Shown here: in pieces, positions 1 through 12,483 of the stretch
Numbering within the stretch: the stretch's first letter is position 1
Layout of the letters: every line of letters starts with the position of its first letter
Assembly (NCBI RefSeq): GCF_002878395.1
Contig: NC_061115.1
Span: 52,977,013 to 53,041,012, forward strand
DNA length: 64,000 nucleotides
From: Capsicum annuum
Lineage: Eukaryota > Streptophyta > Magnoliopsida > Solanales > Solanaceae
Direction: 5' to 3'
Notes under the pieces: generated by a model
What the model was told of the DNA's origin: nothing
Seen by the model: only the letters and a program-made list of their open reading frames with translations
Database searches by the model: none
Program-made: the position numbers and the translations under genes

Positions 1-1272
1 ACTAGAAGTCTAGAGTACTAGTTAATTGATCTTGTTTAGTTGAAATCTGATAACTAGTAGTTATAGTTGTTATATAGACAATGATGATGATAGATTTGGC
101 ATGAGTGATAAATATTTACATTGATGACATAGTATAATGCCGTTAGTTATTAAATTAGTATTTGTAGATTAATAGGGTTAGATAATAAGAGGTTTTATTT
201 GATGGTTGAATAAGTTTTATAATGATGATTACTAACCACTATTTGGATAGATTGCGGCTAATGCGAATATGATGACTAGAAATGAGATTTGGTTAACCGT
301 TGTATATTGTCTAGTAGTGAATCTTTTCTATATATGGACAATATCTATTTGCAAAATAATAGTTAGCTGCTAATCCATGAATAAGGATTATCTAATAAAA
401 TTGTTAGGCAAATAATTGGAGGCCCCGTAATGACAATCAACTTAGTAGTTAATAGTATGTGTAGGTTATTCAATAATGTGTAGATAGTGTATAATGATGA
501 GAGAGATATCAAAGTTGTTAGTTGATTATGGTTATGAGTACTGTTGTATAAGTTATTTCAGTTAGTGTTGTTAATGATGGTCATGAATCTTGACAAATGA
601 CCGTGATGAAAAGTGTAAACCATGGACAATGAAGAAGTGGTTATATGTCTATATAATTCAATGATTTGATCCTTTAATGAACTCTACGGTGGTATGGAAC
701 ACTGTGATGAATTATTTACTTTATGTTCTTTGGGTGTACTCCCTGGTGATATAGGACATCGTGGTGAGTTCTTTTTTTTTATGATCTAGTGGATTTATGT
801 GTCTTGAACTTTGTAGTTATGCGGTTGTAATTGTATTAGTGTTGCTTTACACTTCCGGATCTATTAATCATTTTATATGAAGGTGTTGGTATGCATTGAT
901 ATGAGATATCATATTATTGTTCTAGTTAATTAGTTTTTTTGTATAGTGATGTTCAAGATGATTCAGGTTCGAATCTATACCTAGACTTAAAGATATTATC
1001 TTGGTTTATATTATTTTTATTTTAGCTCAATCGGCTGATGATTCCGACTAGTGCCCATTGTTTTTGTAGTCGTCCTACACTTTAGTATAATTTTTGTGCA
1101 AACCTGAATACTAGTTGCTGCTGCGAAGTTGAGATTGTGCAGTGTTGATCTTTCGGAGATAGGGTGAGCACATGGTGTTTTGAGTCATCCATTTCCCTCC
1201 TATCCTTTTTCAAACTTTTGTATTCAAGACGGATATATAGACTATTTATACTCTTGGTTGTATTTCAAATAA
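1..1272. repeat. A+T-rich non-coding stretch, possibly the body of F's 5' LTR
   Basis: There is no convincing ORF. The stretch from about 880 to 1270 has the texture of the distal half of a Solanaceae Ty3/gypsy LTR (my recollection of the family, not a search result). Its right edge meets the X element. On the far side of X, at 8614-8852, lies the last 240 bases of F's 5' LTR, so these two pieces may once have been continuous. The 3' copy of F's LTR in this window is cut at 59688, before the part that would overlap, so I cannot test this internally. Confidence 0.3.
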
Positions 1273-2401
1273 TGCTCAACTCACTCCCATGATTGAGGGG
1301 TGAGGCGGTCATTGTCAATAACCCAACTAGAGTTAGGGTTAAATTCACAAGAAGCGAATTATAAATTTAAAGTCCTATGAGTGATCTTATTACTTAAATG
1401 TTACCCGGAATGATAATAAACAAGACGTAAAATAAAATGGGGGATTGGTTTGTAACTATTTTCGACTACCAATGCACGAATATGATACTTTTGATTTAAA
1501 ATTAAGATTAGAGAGGATCTTGGGATTATGTCTACCTAAAGGTAAAGCTTGTTGGTTGATGATAATTTAACATGAAATTTAGTTGCTAACAAAAGGATAT
1601 GCTAGGTTGAAAGTCATTGTAGTTAATCTTTCAATAAAACTACAATGATTTCACCCATTGGCTCTTTCGAGCACCTAACAAGTATGCAATTCGTAATCAC
1701 CCAAAACCTCAATCAACCATCCCTTTTTCGATGATGATGCTCTTGACATGATTTACACTCATAATACATTTATTTCTAAAATTGAAAAAGGTACTAAACC
1801 ACAGGATCAATTGTCCATAACTACCATGTCCCCCTATAACCCTCATTCAAGGATGTTATAGGTTACCTAAAGTTCACCTTCATCCCTTTTTCATGGATGA
1901 TGAAGGGTTTTTAGAGTTTGGGGTTTTCACCTATCAAATTCCAACTCATTGACTGAATCAATGGTGGAATGCATACTCAACAGTAATGGAGATCAAACTT
2001 GTGTTATTTAGATATTCATCTATGAAATTTTACAAAACTACCCTTGGTCACATTCCCACTGAACCATAGTCGTGCAGGTTTGACCCCGATTATGGCTCTG
2101 CAACCACAGTTGTGCTCCGCAATCACATTATGCTGACCATCTTGATTTACCGCACAAGCGGCCTAAGGGCCGCGGTTATGGTAACTAAGGTTGAACTTCT
2201 CTGGGTCTCTAATTACACTCTTTTTGCTTCCATTTGACCATTTTTTAGCTTCGATCCAAATATTTTCACCTTCTGATCCATATACATCCAAAATATGGTT
2301 ATTAGTGCATCTAAGTCATTATGATGTCTCATTTTATTATTAGAATCATGGTCATGTGCACATATGTTTTGTGCAAATGAGTGGTAAATCACCACTCATC
2401 A
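1273..2401 (-). repeat. X 3' LTR (about 1.13 kb)
   Basis: The right terminus (LTR 5' end on the minus strand) is identified by the copy at 8502-8613, which matches 2287-2401 with scattered differences, and by the adjoining polypurine tract. The left terminus is set by similarity to the left end of Y (16913-18104): both carry a phrase reading g(t/g)aagc(a/g)gtc, then taacccaac, then a (g/a)ggtc/taaat block, about 40 bases inside the end. A short G+C-rich inverted repeat (gcggcc, loop, ggccgc) lies at 2158-2173. Confidence 0.65.
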
Positions 2402-2416
2402 ACACTCCCAACTTAA
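2402..2416 (-). other. Polypurine tract of X
   Basis: Read on the minus strand the sequence is aagttgggagtgt immediately before the LTR start TGATGAGT. A purine-rich tract at this place primes plus-strand DNA synthesis in LTR elements, and it fixes both the element's orientation and the LTR edge. Confidence 0.6.
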
Positions 2417-4199
2417 AATTTTGTTTATTCTAAAGCAACACCACCCTTTTCTTTTAGACAAGTTCACATGTATACCCTCATTCTATAATCCAATGATTAC
2501 GATTAATTAAACTTGATGGCTACCACAAAAATCATGTTGCACATGGGTAAAATGGTTTCAACAACACCTCTCAGTAAAATGGAATATTTGAAAGATGCAT
2601 TCAAATTTGAGGAGAAACCATGTAACAACCACTAACACTCAAGAAATGACTAACTTTTTGGCTACAACCAAGTTGTACCCCTTTTTATCTCATTGTGTAA
2701 AGGATGAAAAAATAACCTACCTCATCTCTTCACATGCCTCCTCACAAGAAAAAAGATTTCACACACCATGTTACTAATCACACAATAAGGAAATTTTAGA
2801 GCATACATTCTCTCCCTCAAGAAATTCATCATACGAACAAGTACCATACCATAGGCTTGCCCCTATTTTTCAATCACCACAACAATGACCACACTTGGTT
2901 GTGAATCACAAAGGACTTTTTGAGCTTATAATATAGGTTTAAGGCATGGTAGGATATCAACTTAGGACAATAGGGATAAACACTCCCTGAACTTTTACAT
3001 CGTAATCTCTTTAATTTTTTTGCTACTGGGCCACATCATTTCCTTTTACTATTTTCCTATTTTTCCTTTTCTTTTTTCCCACATTCCTCTTTTTCTCTCT
3101 CTTTTTTTGTGTGAATAAATAATGCCTTTCATTCCTTTGTGGGATCTTTACTTTCTTCAAATCAAAATTCTTTATTTCCTTAAGCACATAGGCATCTTTT
3201 TATGAGTAAGAGGCCAACTACATTTCCTTCAATTTCCACCACCCCAACTTAGGTTTTTAACCTTAACTTGTGTCCATAAGTTCAAGGAGGATAGGGTTCA
3301 AAAGAGTACCAATTGAAAGGTCATGGCTTGTAATATTTTTTCCAAAGAAAAGTCCAAAGGCTCAAAGAGGGTGACTAGTGGTAACTCCTATATATTGGTA
3401 GGATTTTTAGGTAGAGTAGGCTTCCAATATCACAAAATGGCCTATGATCATTTTCATCTTACATGGCATGCGATGAGATGTAGACAATTATGCTCTAATA
3501 CATGGCATGCGAATCTCATCAAGGGGGTTTCAATTTTTCATCTTGCTCAAGACAAAGATAGAGTATTCACTATTATTCCGATGTCAATTTTCTGAGTCAT
3601 AGAAAGAGGAAAAGTTTTCCCATAAGGTTGCACATGCCCATGCTCTAGAATTCTGCAAATATTTTTTATGTAGGGTTGCTTGTTTTACATCCGCACGATG
3701 CATAATTTTCTAAGCATTACAACAACATAAGTTGATGTCTCACATTGTGAATCTAATATGGGCGGACCACCCACATGGAAACTTAGACTTCCCCAATGGT
3801 TATGAGTGAAATCCCTAAAAAATGAATTTCACAGGAACTCAGACATCTCTTGCATTGACCATGATGACACGGGTACTCAGACTTCCCCTATATCTATGGA
3901 AAAAAATCCAATCACGATGCTTTACCCTTAAGAATGTCATCACTCAGGGAAAAGCTCCTTGATTAAAACTAAAGAAAAGTAGCAAATGAAGAACAAAGTA
4001 ACTAATTAATGTAAATATGGATACTATCAGAGTCCCCGCATATTACAACCCAAATAAAACTAAGAATTATCCAAAATAGCAGAAAACTTTGCAGAAATAT
4101 CAAATGAATAAAGATACACCCCCAACTGAATACATAAGAGTGTCTTCACTGTAAAATTAATCAAGGATAAAAGAGATAATGGTGCTCCCTAATACCGCA
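2417..4199 (-). other. X untranslated 3' region
   Basis: No coding similarity was seen. ORFs of 60-90 codons here (for example plus-strand 3323-3595) match nothing I recognise and look incidental. On the minus strand, variants of a phrase like ggaagtctgagtaccc recur near 3887, 3840 and 3790, a weak local repeat. The stretch sits between the transposon-protein ORF and the polypurine tract. Confidence 0.5.
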
Positions 4200-5415
4200 T
4201 CAAGGGCTTCCTTCACTCTCAGATTCTGCATCATTACCATTCTCCTCAAGATCAGTCCACTCGGCCGGGGCCTCATCATTACTATCCACCAAAGAGGAAG
4301 GAAGCTATCTAAGGATTTTAGGACCTTTTATTGACCCTTCAACCCCTTCCACATCATGATAAAGAACTCATACCTCTTATTCCCTTTTGTAACCATTTTT
4401 TTATGCTCAATCCGAAGGCCTTGGTGTGACTCCGTCAAAGAGGTGTAGGCTTTATCAAGCTTAGCAATGGTAGCTTCTTGCTTATTTTGGTCCTACATGT
4501 ACTTCTCATAATTGGTATCTGACACATATTTCTGATGGTGATGGAAGGCTATCTCAATCCTTGGGGAAAACTAGACACAATCTCTATGATGGTTGTAGTA
4601 TCATTTCCAATCTCCTTAAGGGGTCTGGTAGCAGTTGGTCTATGAGACTCAGGCTCAATACATGTTGGCTTTCCCAAGTCAATCTTTAAATTTTTTCCTT
4701 TGCTAGGTACGTCCTCTCCTCGAATATTCAAGGGGTAGATGATATCACCAGGAAGCACCAACGTATCACTAGCATACTCTTCAACCCCCGCTCTCCTACA
4801 AAGATCAATAATAAAAGAGGAGAAGAAGAGATATGCACCACCTCATTTCTTGAAATATTTCATTTCATTGACCACAAGCTTTCCAACATCCAAAGGGATG
4901 CAGTCTATAATACAAGCAACCACTCGAGAATCTAGATCTAGGACAACTATCTTGTGGGTGAAAGGAGAGACTTGGCTAAAATAATATGCAGCCATATCCG
5001 AGCCTCAGAAGTGAAGTCAATCATTAAAATGTTGCTTTTAGTTTTTTCCCAAGAGACTTCCTTTTTTGGGCATAGCCGTTGTTCCAAAAAACTCCTTGAT
5101 TTACAACCCTTTTCTTTGAATTCACCCATGTCTACATGTTGGAGCCCAAAAACATCTTTGATTTTTTTAGCCCCAACTTTCACTAATTTTCCCCGAATCT
5201 TAATAGTTACATTGAATGGGTCTGATAGGGACACCTCACTGATGTTTTTATAAAATTTACATACCCATTGTTCATTTACAACACAGGGCTCTAGAGCAAA
5301 GCATTGCCACCCTATGGCTTCAAGTTTGTCATGAAATATCGGTAGTTTCTCTTGCATATTCTCTAAGAAAATACCTTTTTCCTAGAGTAGTTTTTTCCTC
5401 AAAAAATCACTGTAG
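4200..5415 (-). pseudogene. Putative plant transposon-protein ORF of X, broken
   Basis: The translation has the features of the 'putative plant transposon protein' domain that accompanies plant Ty3/gypsy elements: a segment with a V-x-x-Q-W-V-C-x-F-Y core, then an IRGK-L-V-K-V segment, then an acidic, Ser-rich C-terminus ending E-G-S-P before a TGA at 4200-4202. The block ELCRRAGVEEYASDT-like (here IDLCRRAGVEEYASDT) lies around 4745-4800. A frameshift near 4950-4985 separates the N-terminal half (ORF 4947-5357) from the C-terminal half, and a stop lies just upstream of 5357. The biochemical function of this family is unknown. It sits downstream of gag-protease, where an env-like or accessory ORF lies in Athila elements. 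Confidence 0.6.
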
Positions 5416-6479
5416 TGGTGAGTGTGGCACTCTGGTGCCATGAATTAGATCTGATCATAGTTGCCCATGAGGTTGTCCTGAAAACACTAGGCACTCATTA
5501 TAATAATCAATGACATTTTATCATGAAAATTGTACCTCATTGTTAACTAGTGTTCATAGGAAAAGGTGCTTGATGAAACTAGGCTAAAAATTTAGGAGTG
5601 CAAAATATTTTGCTTGGTAGGGAACTGGCCTCGGTTACTGCAATCACGAGTCAAGACTGTGATCGCATTGCCATAATCATGGATCGTGATTATGATCGTG
5701 ATACCAGAGACTGGTTTCATGCCATTTCCCCATGTTTAAAACCCTCCTATGTTTTTAGGCTACTAGTATGATCTATAATATGGATTTACGGGAAAACTAA
5801 TTGATCAATGTAAATAAGCATTTAAATGTGCCCTTTCGAATGTAATTATTGCTATTGAAAATTCATTTGGGCAATGTGTCAAACACTTGGTGTGCATGTC
5901 TTATTTTTCTACACTTTCCACACATTATTGGGTACTCAAGATTTCCCCACTTATGTTAACACATTATTCAGGTAGCCATCACCAAACCAATACCAGGTAT
6001 GACAACATGGAAAAGCATAACAATCAAAAATTTAGGCCCTCCCGTAATCATGCATTCTAGGGCTTATTTTCAAAAATGAAAGCATAGATTTGTGATACCT
6101 ACCAGAGTTAGGATGCGAGGATGTTGTTTGATAGCTCACAAACTTGGCCAGAATGTAGCCCAAATTAGATAGTACAATCATGAAATGTAATATGAGATAA
6201 ATGAGGGAAATTAGGGATTAAATGGCTGAAGTAACCGTGACTGCTGTCTGGTGGTTGCGATCACGATAACAGAGAGAATTTCTACTCCACTGTTTTCCCC
6301 TATTGAGCTCTTCGCTTATTTTTTACCAATTTTACCCTAGTTCAGTTTTTCAAAGCAAGATTTCACACTTCTCCTTTCAAATCTCATCCAACGCAGTTCC
6401 ATAGTGCCACAAATGCATGAGTTATTCATATGTAAAAGTTAACGTCTATACTACAGAAATATTATAAAAGGATACGGGC
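5416..6479 (-). other. X spacer between protease and accessory ORF
   Basis: No RT, RNase H or integrase motif is visible in any frame. Two patches rich in the words gatcgtgat and atcacga (5636-5705 and 6225-6275) contrast with the A+T-rich surroundings and resemble the inverted-repeat islands found in the LTRs. The rest is A+T-rich without a recognisable feature. Confidence 0.5.
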
Positions 6480-7248
6480 ACTTTCATGGCATTTGTGTGT
6501 TGCCTCCCATATAGCGCCTTAATTATTATTATGGAACGACGTCTTTCTTCTCCAATACTCAAGGTGGGTCACCAAGCCCCTCCATATTCACTCTCTTATC
6601 CTCCACATCGACCACGAAAACAACTTGGAGATTCGCGGTTTTCTTTTTTGCCTTGCATATTTTTAAAGAGACCTCATCCTTTAGCACCCTAAACTTTATT
6701 TCCCTCATCTATAAATTGGCAATGGCCCGTTTGATGGCCAATAAAGGACGACCAAGGATAATAGTTACCTCTTGGTCAATTTTACAATCCAATACCATAA
6801 AGTCTGCTGGGAGTATAAGCTTATCCAATTTTACAAGGACATAAAAAAAAATTCCCACCACCCTTTTGATGGATCGATCCTCCATGAGAAGTCGCATAGA
6901 GATTGGTGTAGGTGCATCCAATCTGAGCTTTTTCTTGATGAAAAAAGGCATTAAGTTGATGCTCGCACCAAGGTCACCTAGAGATTTTGCAAACTCACGC
7001 ATCCCGATTGTGCAAGAGATATTGAATGCTCTGGGGTCATCTTTCTTTTTCGCAACCTTACTATCAATGATATTACTACACCCATGAGTCACCTCAATAG
7101 TGTCACCTTCAACAAGTTTCTTCTTAGACATCAACTTTTTCATTAGCTTAGCGTATCCCGAGATCTCTTGGATTGCTTGGAGCAATGGCATGTTTATCGA
7201 TAGAGTGCTAAGTTTTACCATGAACTTCCTCAATCTATCACCTTCCAC
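6480..7248 (-). pseudogene. X retroviral-type aspartic protease region
   Basis: The 179-residue ORF 6709-7248 begins with a typical Athila/Tat gag-pro linker (KLSTLSINMPLLQAI, then GYAKLMKKL) and continues into a pepsin-like retrotransposon protease. The catalytic box is DLGASINLMP (Asp-x-Gly-Ala), followed by the flap-side block SMRLLMEDRSIKR and the closing IILGRPLLA. The active-site triplet is intact, unlike in the other elements here. Homology continues past the ORF's end after a stop, through VVDVEDKRVNMEG, to about 6500. The protein would have matured Gag from a polyprotein. No RT follows. Confidence 0.75.
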
Positions 7249-8501
7249 TTTTTATGCAATCGATAAGGGATCGGGGGAAGAACTTAGATTGTGGGCCTTG
7301 CTTTACTTTATGGATTTTTAATGTCAACCATTTATTGGTCATTTTCATCAGTTTCCTTCTCATTATTTCGTACTTGAATTTGAGGTAACACCTTATTTCC
7401 CTTCACTTTGTGCATTTTCTCAATCAAGTCTCCTTTATAGGTTTCATCAAGGGTCTTTCCACTCTTTATGACAATTGTTAGGACTTGGGCATCATTCTTT
7501 GGATTAGCAACCATGTCACTAGGGAGTCCACCTCTCAGCCTAGCATATAGTCACATGGAGATTTTCCTGACATGGGTCTCCAATTGCTCAATAGAGGTAG
7601 AGTGAGACACCATGGTTTGAGAAGGTTGAGAAAAGTCACCTTTTGACTCATGGAATATTTTGTCCATACCTTCCACTCTATTTAATATTCTTGCTAACAT
7701 ATCCTCGGTCTTGAATATTTTGGAGTCAATTATACTTGACTCCCGGACCTTAGCTTTATCATGAGGGGCAACGTAAAGATCATAATCATGTTCTCAATTT
7801 ATCTAATCTCTATCTCTTCCACGGTCCATCCAACCTTGGTTCCTACCTTTTCTTTAATAGGCAGGGCGGGAACCCCTGAGTAGTTAACCAAATATCAGAT
7901 TTCCTCATCCAACTTCTTTTCTTCTTCATTATCTTCATAAGATTTTATACTATAGAGTTTACTACTTTTGCTAGTGCACCCATAACATTCTTTGTCAAGA
8001 GTTCAAGTTGGGTCATTATTTTTTCCATGTTCTCTTCCTTTTATTCATTTCGTAATCTTTGTTTATTATTGACCATAGAAGTGGTAGAAGGGATCTTGGG
8101 AGTTTTGGTTTCTTGGGTATGCCAACACCAATTTTTTGTTTAACACTTCTTCAATCAATAGAAAGTCTGCATGGTCGTGCAACTTTACTAGGGAACCGCC
8201 TACCACATTATCCACCACCATTTTGTTTAATGGATTAAGCGCACGGTAGAAGATCTTGAGAAATATCTTATCTGGCACTTCATGATTTGTTAATTGAGAT
8301 AGCTTACCATTAAACCTCTCCCAAGCTTCAAACAATGGCTCTCCATTCATTTGTCAAAAATTCACAATCTTGTTCCACTTTTGAAGCATTTTTTATAGTG
8401 GAAAATATCTATCAATAAACACCATAGTGAGCTCATCCCAAGATGTTATTGAGCTGGGTGGAAGTGAGAAGAGCCATTAAACTGCCTCACCTATATACCT
8501 G
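7249..8501 (-). pseudogene. X gag (capsid-nucleocapsid) remnant
   Basis: The N-terminal preserved block runs EAV-stop-WLFSLPPSSITSWDEL then FIDRYF, the hallmark of the plant retrotransposon Gag domain, between about 8490 and 8400. After another stop, ORF 8066-8350 continues with EPLFEAWERFNGKL and the FYRAL block. Toward the C-terminus, ETHVRKIS and the PSDMVANPKNDAQV block lead into the protease linker. At least five stops or frame changes are present. The 5' end is missing because the 5' LTR fragment is joined directly to codons of the capsid domain at 8501/8502. Confidence 0.75.
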
Positions 8502-8613
8502 CAAATGTGGTTATTAGTTAATTTAAATCATGATGATGTCTCATTTTTTATACAAAGAATGGTAGTGTGCACAAATGCTTGGTGCAAATGAGTGGTAAAA
8601 TTACTACTCATCA
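8502..8613 (-). repeat. X 5' LTR, first 112 bases only
   Basis: This is a direct repeat of 2287-2401. Both copies share the gatgtctcatttt, gtgtgcacaa/gtgcacata, gtgcaaatgagtggtaaa and actcatca words. It is the 5' terminus of the LTR in the minus-strand sense. The remainder of the LTR, the primer binding site and the gag start have been deleted. Confidence 0.65.
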
Positions 8614-8852
8614 ATTTTCTACTATCATACTTAGATGATCTTGTACTTATATTACCAGGTCTAGGATTAGTATCCATATTTGATTGCCTTTTTATGAAAT
8701 ATTTTTTATCTTGATTGCCTTTATCTATTTAGTCACTTGTAAGGCATTTCTACCAAAGTAACCCATTGGGTTAGCTCCGGATTAGAGAGTTGGATAAATC
8801 AACTAGTGGGTTTTTGTAGGTGCCATCATGACTCATGCATTAGGACATGACA
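8614..8852 (+). repeat. F 5' LTR, distal end
   Basis: The sequence runs to a terminus ...ggacatgaca directly followed by a primer binding site, so it is the 3' edge of a 5' LTR. The phrase ggtgccatcatgact just before the end is typical for this LTR type in Solanaceae (recollection). The left edge is set by the X element. Confidence 0.6.
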
Positions 8853-8855
8853 AAT

Positions 8856-8873
8856 TGGTATCACAACCTAGGT
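8856..8873 (+). other. F primer binding site (initiator Met tRNA type)
   Basis: The sequence ttggtatcacaacctaggt lies 3 bases after the LTR terminus. It matches the common plant site TGGTATCAGAGC, complementary to the 3' end of initiator tRNA-Met, with one or two differences. The untranslated leader follows up to about 9100. Confidence 0.7.
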
Positions 8874-9100
8874 TTCATAGGTATTGTTGGTACAACAGCC
8901 AGTGTCTAATAGAGTCTTGTGGATCAGAACAATGATGTATGTTTCCTATTTTTGAGAGGCTATAGGACATTTTTAGGAATCCTTCATTTTTTAACTCACA
9001 TCCTATTCTAAGTAGTCCCTTACTTGTTTCACTCACTTTGTGCTAAGAGTGTGAGTTGGTTTGTAGGAAATTTTCTTTACTTTTCACTTTTACAAACTTC

Positions 9101-10240
9101 TATGACACCTGCTATAGCTATGCATGATGATGGTCCTAAGAATGAGCCCAGGGATCCTACTCTTGTTCGAGGACATCCTCATTATGTATCCCCAGTCAGA
9201 GAGAAGGATGGCTGCCTTCTCCAAACTCTATTCCATCACCTGCGCCATATATTTCTTTGACATAGCCGGCGGTTAGCCAAGGACTATCTCAAGCTCCACC
9301 AGGTTTTATTCTCTTTCTTTTTCCTAGAGATGCTTTAGATCAACTATTGGGTATTTTTAAAGGTATGCAGACTACTAGGGCATTAGTGTAGCCTATAGTT
9401 GTAGCGCCTATAGTTTGGGTTCCTCCTATGCCGGTAGTTATTCAGCCGATTACCACTCAGCTAATTGTGGCCCAGCCTGTTATGTCTATCTAGAAGTAGA
9501 TAATGATAAGTAGGTTTTTGAGGTTAGATCTACCTTGTATTTCTCGGGCTCCAAGAGATGATGCATTAGATTTTCTTACTGCTTGTGAAGATAGGCTTTA
9601 TGGTTAAGGCCGGGTTGTGACTCATGGGTTGGATTACATAAAATTTTAGTTAGATTTGTTTGGTCTATGCTAGCTAAGAGGTTTTATAAGTTCTGGTCTA
9701 GTTGGATCTTTTCTCATTTCACGAACTCAGTTTTCTTAGATGTTCTTAAAGAATACTATGTGTTGCATCCTTAGGGATCGACTGAGGGATCAATTCATGA
9801 GATTGGAGCAGGGTTATATGACACTAACCGAGTATCAGGCCTATTCCCTTGAATTGACCAGGCATGTGACTTATATTTTGGATACTGAGTATCAGAGAGT
9901 TTGTTTTTTTATGAGAGGACTGGGACTCCCTATTCGGATGGCTACTCAAAGACTAGTTTTTTTGCGTAGGACCTTTGCTGAAATTTTAGATTATGCTAGA
10001 GTTATGGAGGTCATGCATCGTAAGGGTTATGATAAGAGTCCCATATATAAAAGAAGATTTGGTGGAATCCATAGTAGTTCCTGATTAAGAGGTGGTAGTT
10101 CTCATATTAGGCATCATCCGTATCCATCATTTTAACCTCAGAGTCAGAATAGTCGACCTATTTAGGTAGCTCTTCAGTCTACTAACGGAGGTCAATTTGG
10201 TACTTATGGTCACCCTAGTAAGGGTGGTGATCTGCCTTTT
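9101..10240 (+). pseudogene. F gag, N-terminal and capsid part
   Basis: Degenerate gag starts near 9101 (Met-Thr-Pro-Ala). The capsid domain is recognisable in pieces: FLRLDLPCISRAPRDDALDFL near 9517-9580, then ORF 9740-10084 with RDRLRDQFMRLEQGYMTLTEY, the RHVTYIL block and FMRGLGLPIRMAT. These are the retrotransposon Gag signature of Tekay-like elements. Stops lie between the pieces. The reading continues into a Gly/Ser/Gln-rich linker and is then broken by G. The zinc knuckle that should follow is found 10.9 kb away at 21170. Confidence 0.75.
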
Positions 10241-12482
10241 TGTAACACCATGGTTTCTGGCCCATTGTAATTTTCTTTGTTTTGGACTCACTATCCTTGT
10301 AATGACAAACCATACGAGTCATATGGTATTGGTATGTTTTAGGAGACCCTAGTTATAAGAAGACCAGTAAAGGGTCGTTGGGTTTTTTTTTAGGTAATGG
10401 TTTGGTAGGTATGGGTCATTTGGAGTTGTGATGATTTGTTCGGGTTAGTCCCTAAATGAAATTTGTAACTTAGTAACTTGATTTTGCTCTGAGTACGAGT
10501 AGCTCACTAAGTGTCATGACGATAGGGTACGAGTGGTAAGGATAAGTAGTTTGTTGTCTAGTGTCAATCCCTTTTTCTTCTGTCTTAGGTATGATTGGAC
10601 CTTACAAGTCATATAGATTGGTCAGGAGTTAGGGAAATAGAGTCATATGGTGGATAGTGTATGGTGTCATACCTTCTATTTTGGTGAAAACTAGATGGTT
10701 CCAGTCGTATGTTGTGGTGACTAGTTTGAGGGTTACCTTTTACCCACCTACAGTAATTTTATAGTTTTAAGTTGGGGGAATTTTAGACATTTCCACTTTA
10801 TTACTCCCTTTGATGCGATGACATAAAATACCTTTAGAGGCTTCATCAACCATTTATTCTCAATCAAACTCTCTTAAAACCTCTTTGAAACTATCTCTCA
10901 AGAGAAAAGGCTAGGCTTTCATCAAGTTAATCAGTAAAAACTTTCAAGGGTGGTTTCTCTTCATATTCCTTGGTGTCTAAGGCATATTACTCCTCTCTCA
11001 TTGTTATTTTACAAAGAACATGTGTTTTAATGATTTTCTTGTGATATTTTTATAGTTTGAAATAATGGTTGGGGGTTTTTGAGGTTCATGGTTGAACATT
11101 ATTTCTAATGGTTTAATGATGTTTCTCTCATCCTTTTAATATGATATTGGTATTATGGAATGCATGGTAATGTTAAATGGATTTAAGGGTACTTTGGAAT
11201 CTCCCAATTTACTTGGTTATGGTTTGGTAACATATATGCTCTCTACCTATTTGCTAAAATTCCTATAAGAATGATTATGTCATATAGTTTCCCTATTCTT
11301 GTAATCTTTGCATTGCATAAAAGGTAATAGAGTTTAATATGGTTTGGTTGGTTTTAAATTTTGGGAAAGGCCTTGATAGCCATGATTTTAGTTTAATTGG
11401 AATATTTGGAGTCAACTTGGTTAATGGTTTTTATATGGCATAATTGGATAGACTTGCAAGATCTAATTTTGATATGATGATACCAACGGTTAATGCGTAA
11501 ATAAAAGACTCTTTGGTAAATGGTTTGGTTAAGTGTAAAAGTTTTAATTAGGATTAAAGAGGGTCAATTACCAATGTCGTGGATAGTGGGGGTCTCGAGG
11601 GGACGACACTAGAAACTTACGTTTACCAATCTGAGGGTAGTCTTAGTGATCGTGTTCATGATGTCACACTATATTTTTGATGATGTACTTGTCATCTCAG
11701 GTTCTTATCTTCGGTCGCACGGGTAACACATACAAGGGACCTTCAGTAGGTGAAGCTGATCCCATATAGCTTGTAGGTGGTTTTAGGATGGTCAAGCTAC
11801 TCAACCTAGGTTAAGGTTTTAAATGCATGCTAAACCTAGTCTGTCTTCCAAGAACAATATACATATATGTATCTATGTGATTGCATATGGTTATTTACTT
11901 TGGTTTTGAATAATAGAATTACTTTATCTTCATCCCTGAGTACATACTTGCATTCAATCCGCTAGCTGTCTCCAAGTGTTGTATCCCCTACGCTATGCAG
12001 GAATTAATTATACTACCATTCCTCTTGCTCAGTGACTTGGATTTGGGACAACTTTGAGTCAGACTTAAGTTGTGAACGTCCATACTCCAAAATAGTCTTT
12101 TTCATTCTATGGACTTTTTTTAATTATTTCTTTAGTTTTGTTTTGGCTATGGTTGGGGGTATGTCTCAACCAAATGTTATTAACTTTGGATAAAGGATTT
12201 GTTGAACAACTATGGACATGGGTAGTGTCGGTATTAATGTTATCCTTGGTATCGGTATTGGCTTTAGGATTGGCACCGATTGGATACTTGATTGAGGTTT
12301 TTTGATTATTATTATAGACTTTCTTTAATGTCTTTGAATATTATTGGTTTTACTTTTTGTATGTTCAAAATTTATCCGACATAGGGTGTAGGTTGATTAT
12401 AATTGGGTAATAGGGGTGGTCTCCAATCTTTGTTGGACTTGAGATGCCATACAAGACTAAAACCTAATTTGGGTCATTTCTG
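10241..12482 (+). repeat. G 5' LTR
   Basis: Starts tgtaacaccatgg. It is homologous throughout to 18856-21093, for example the gagaccagt(a/g)aaggg block, the tagtgtcaatccctttt block, and the ctctcaag.gaaaaaggctaggttttc block near 10900 and 19555. It ends at ...tttgggtcatttctga, next to the primer site. Confidence 0.85.
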
Positions 12483-12483
12483 A

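Larger units (their letters stand above)
1273..8613 (-). mobile_element. X: Athila/Tat-like Ty3/gypsy element, RT-less
   Basis: In the minus-strand sense the order is a 5' LTR fragment (8613-8502), gag (8501-7249), protease (7248-6480), a spacer, a putative plant transposon-protein ORF (5415-4200), an untranslated tail, a polypurine tract (2416-2402) and a 3' LTR (2401-1273). Both LTR copies begin TGATGAGT, the style of Athila/Tat-group LTRs. RT, RNase H and integrase are absent, and the roughly 1-kb spacer after the protease is too short to have held them. The 5' LTR is cut directly onto gag, so the primer binding site and the gag start are lost. Boundaries at 1273 are good to about 6 bases. 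I did not find a convincing target duplication. Confidence 0.65.

Noticed and set aside
950..1010. tRNA-like phrase ggttcgaatc near 967
   Set aside because: No cloverleaf can be drawn: there is no matching A-box or acceptor stem at the right distance.
2595..3595. Plus-strand ORFs of 60-90 codons left of the X accessory gene
   Set aside because: No recognisable domain, biased composition, and located in the antisense of a retrotransposon tail.
2287..8613. The 112-base direct repeat around X read as a target-site duplication
   Set aside because: Target duplications of LTR elements are 4-6 bases. The repeat has the features of an LTR end next to a polypurine tract.
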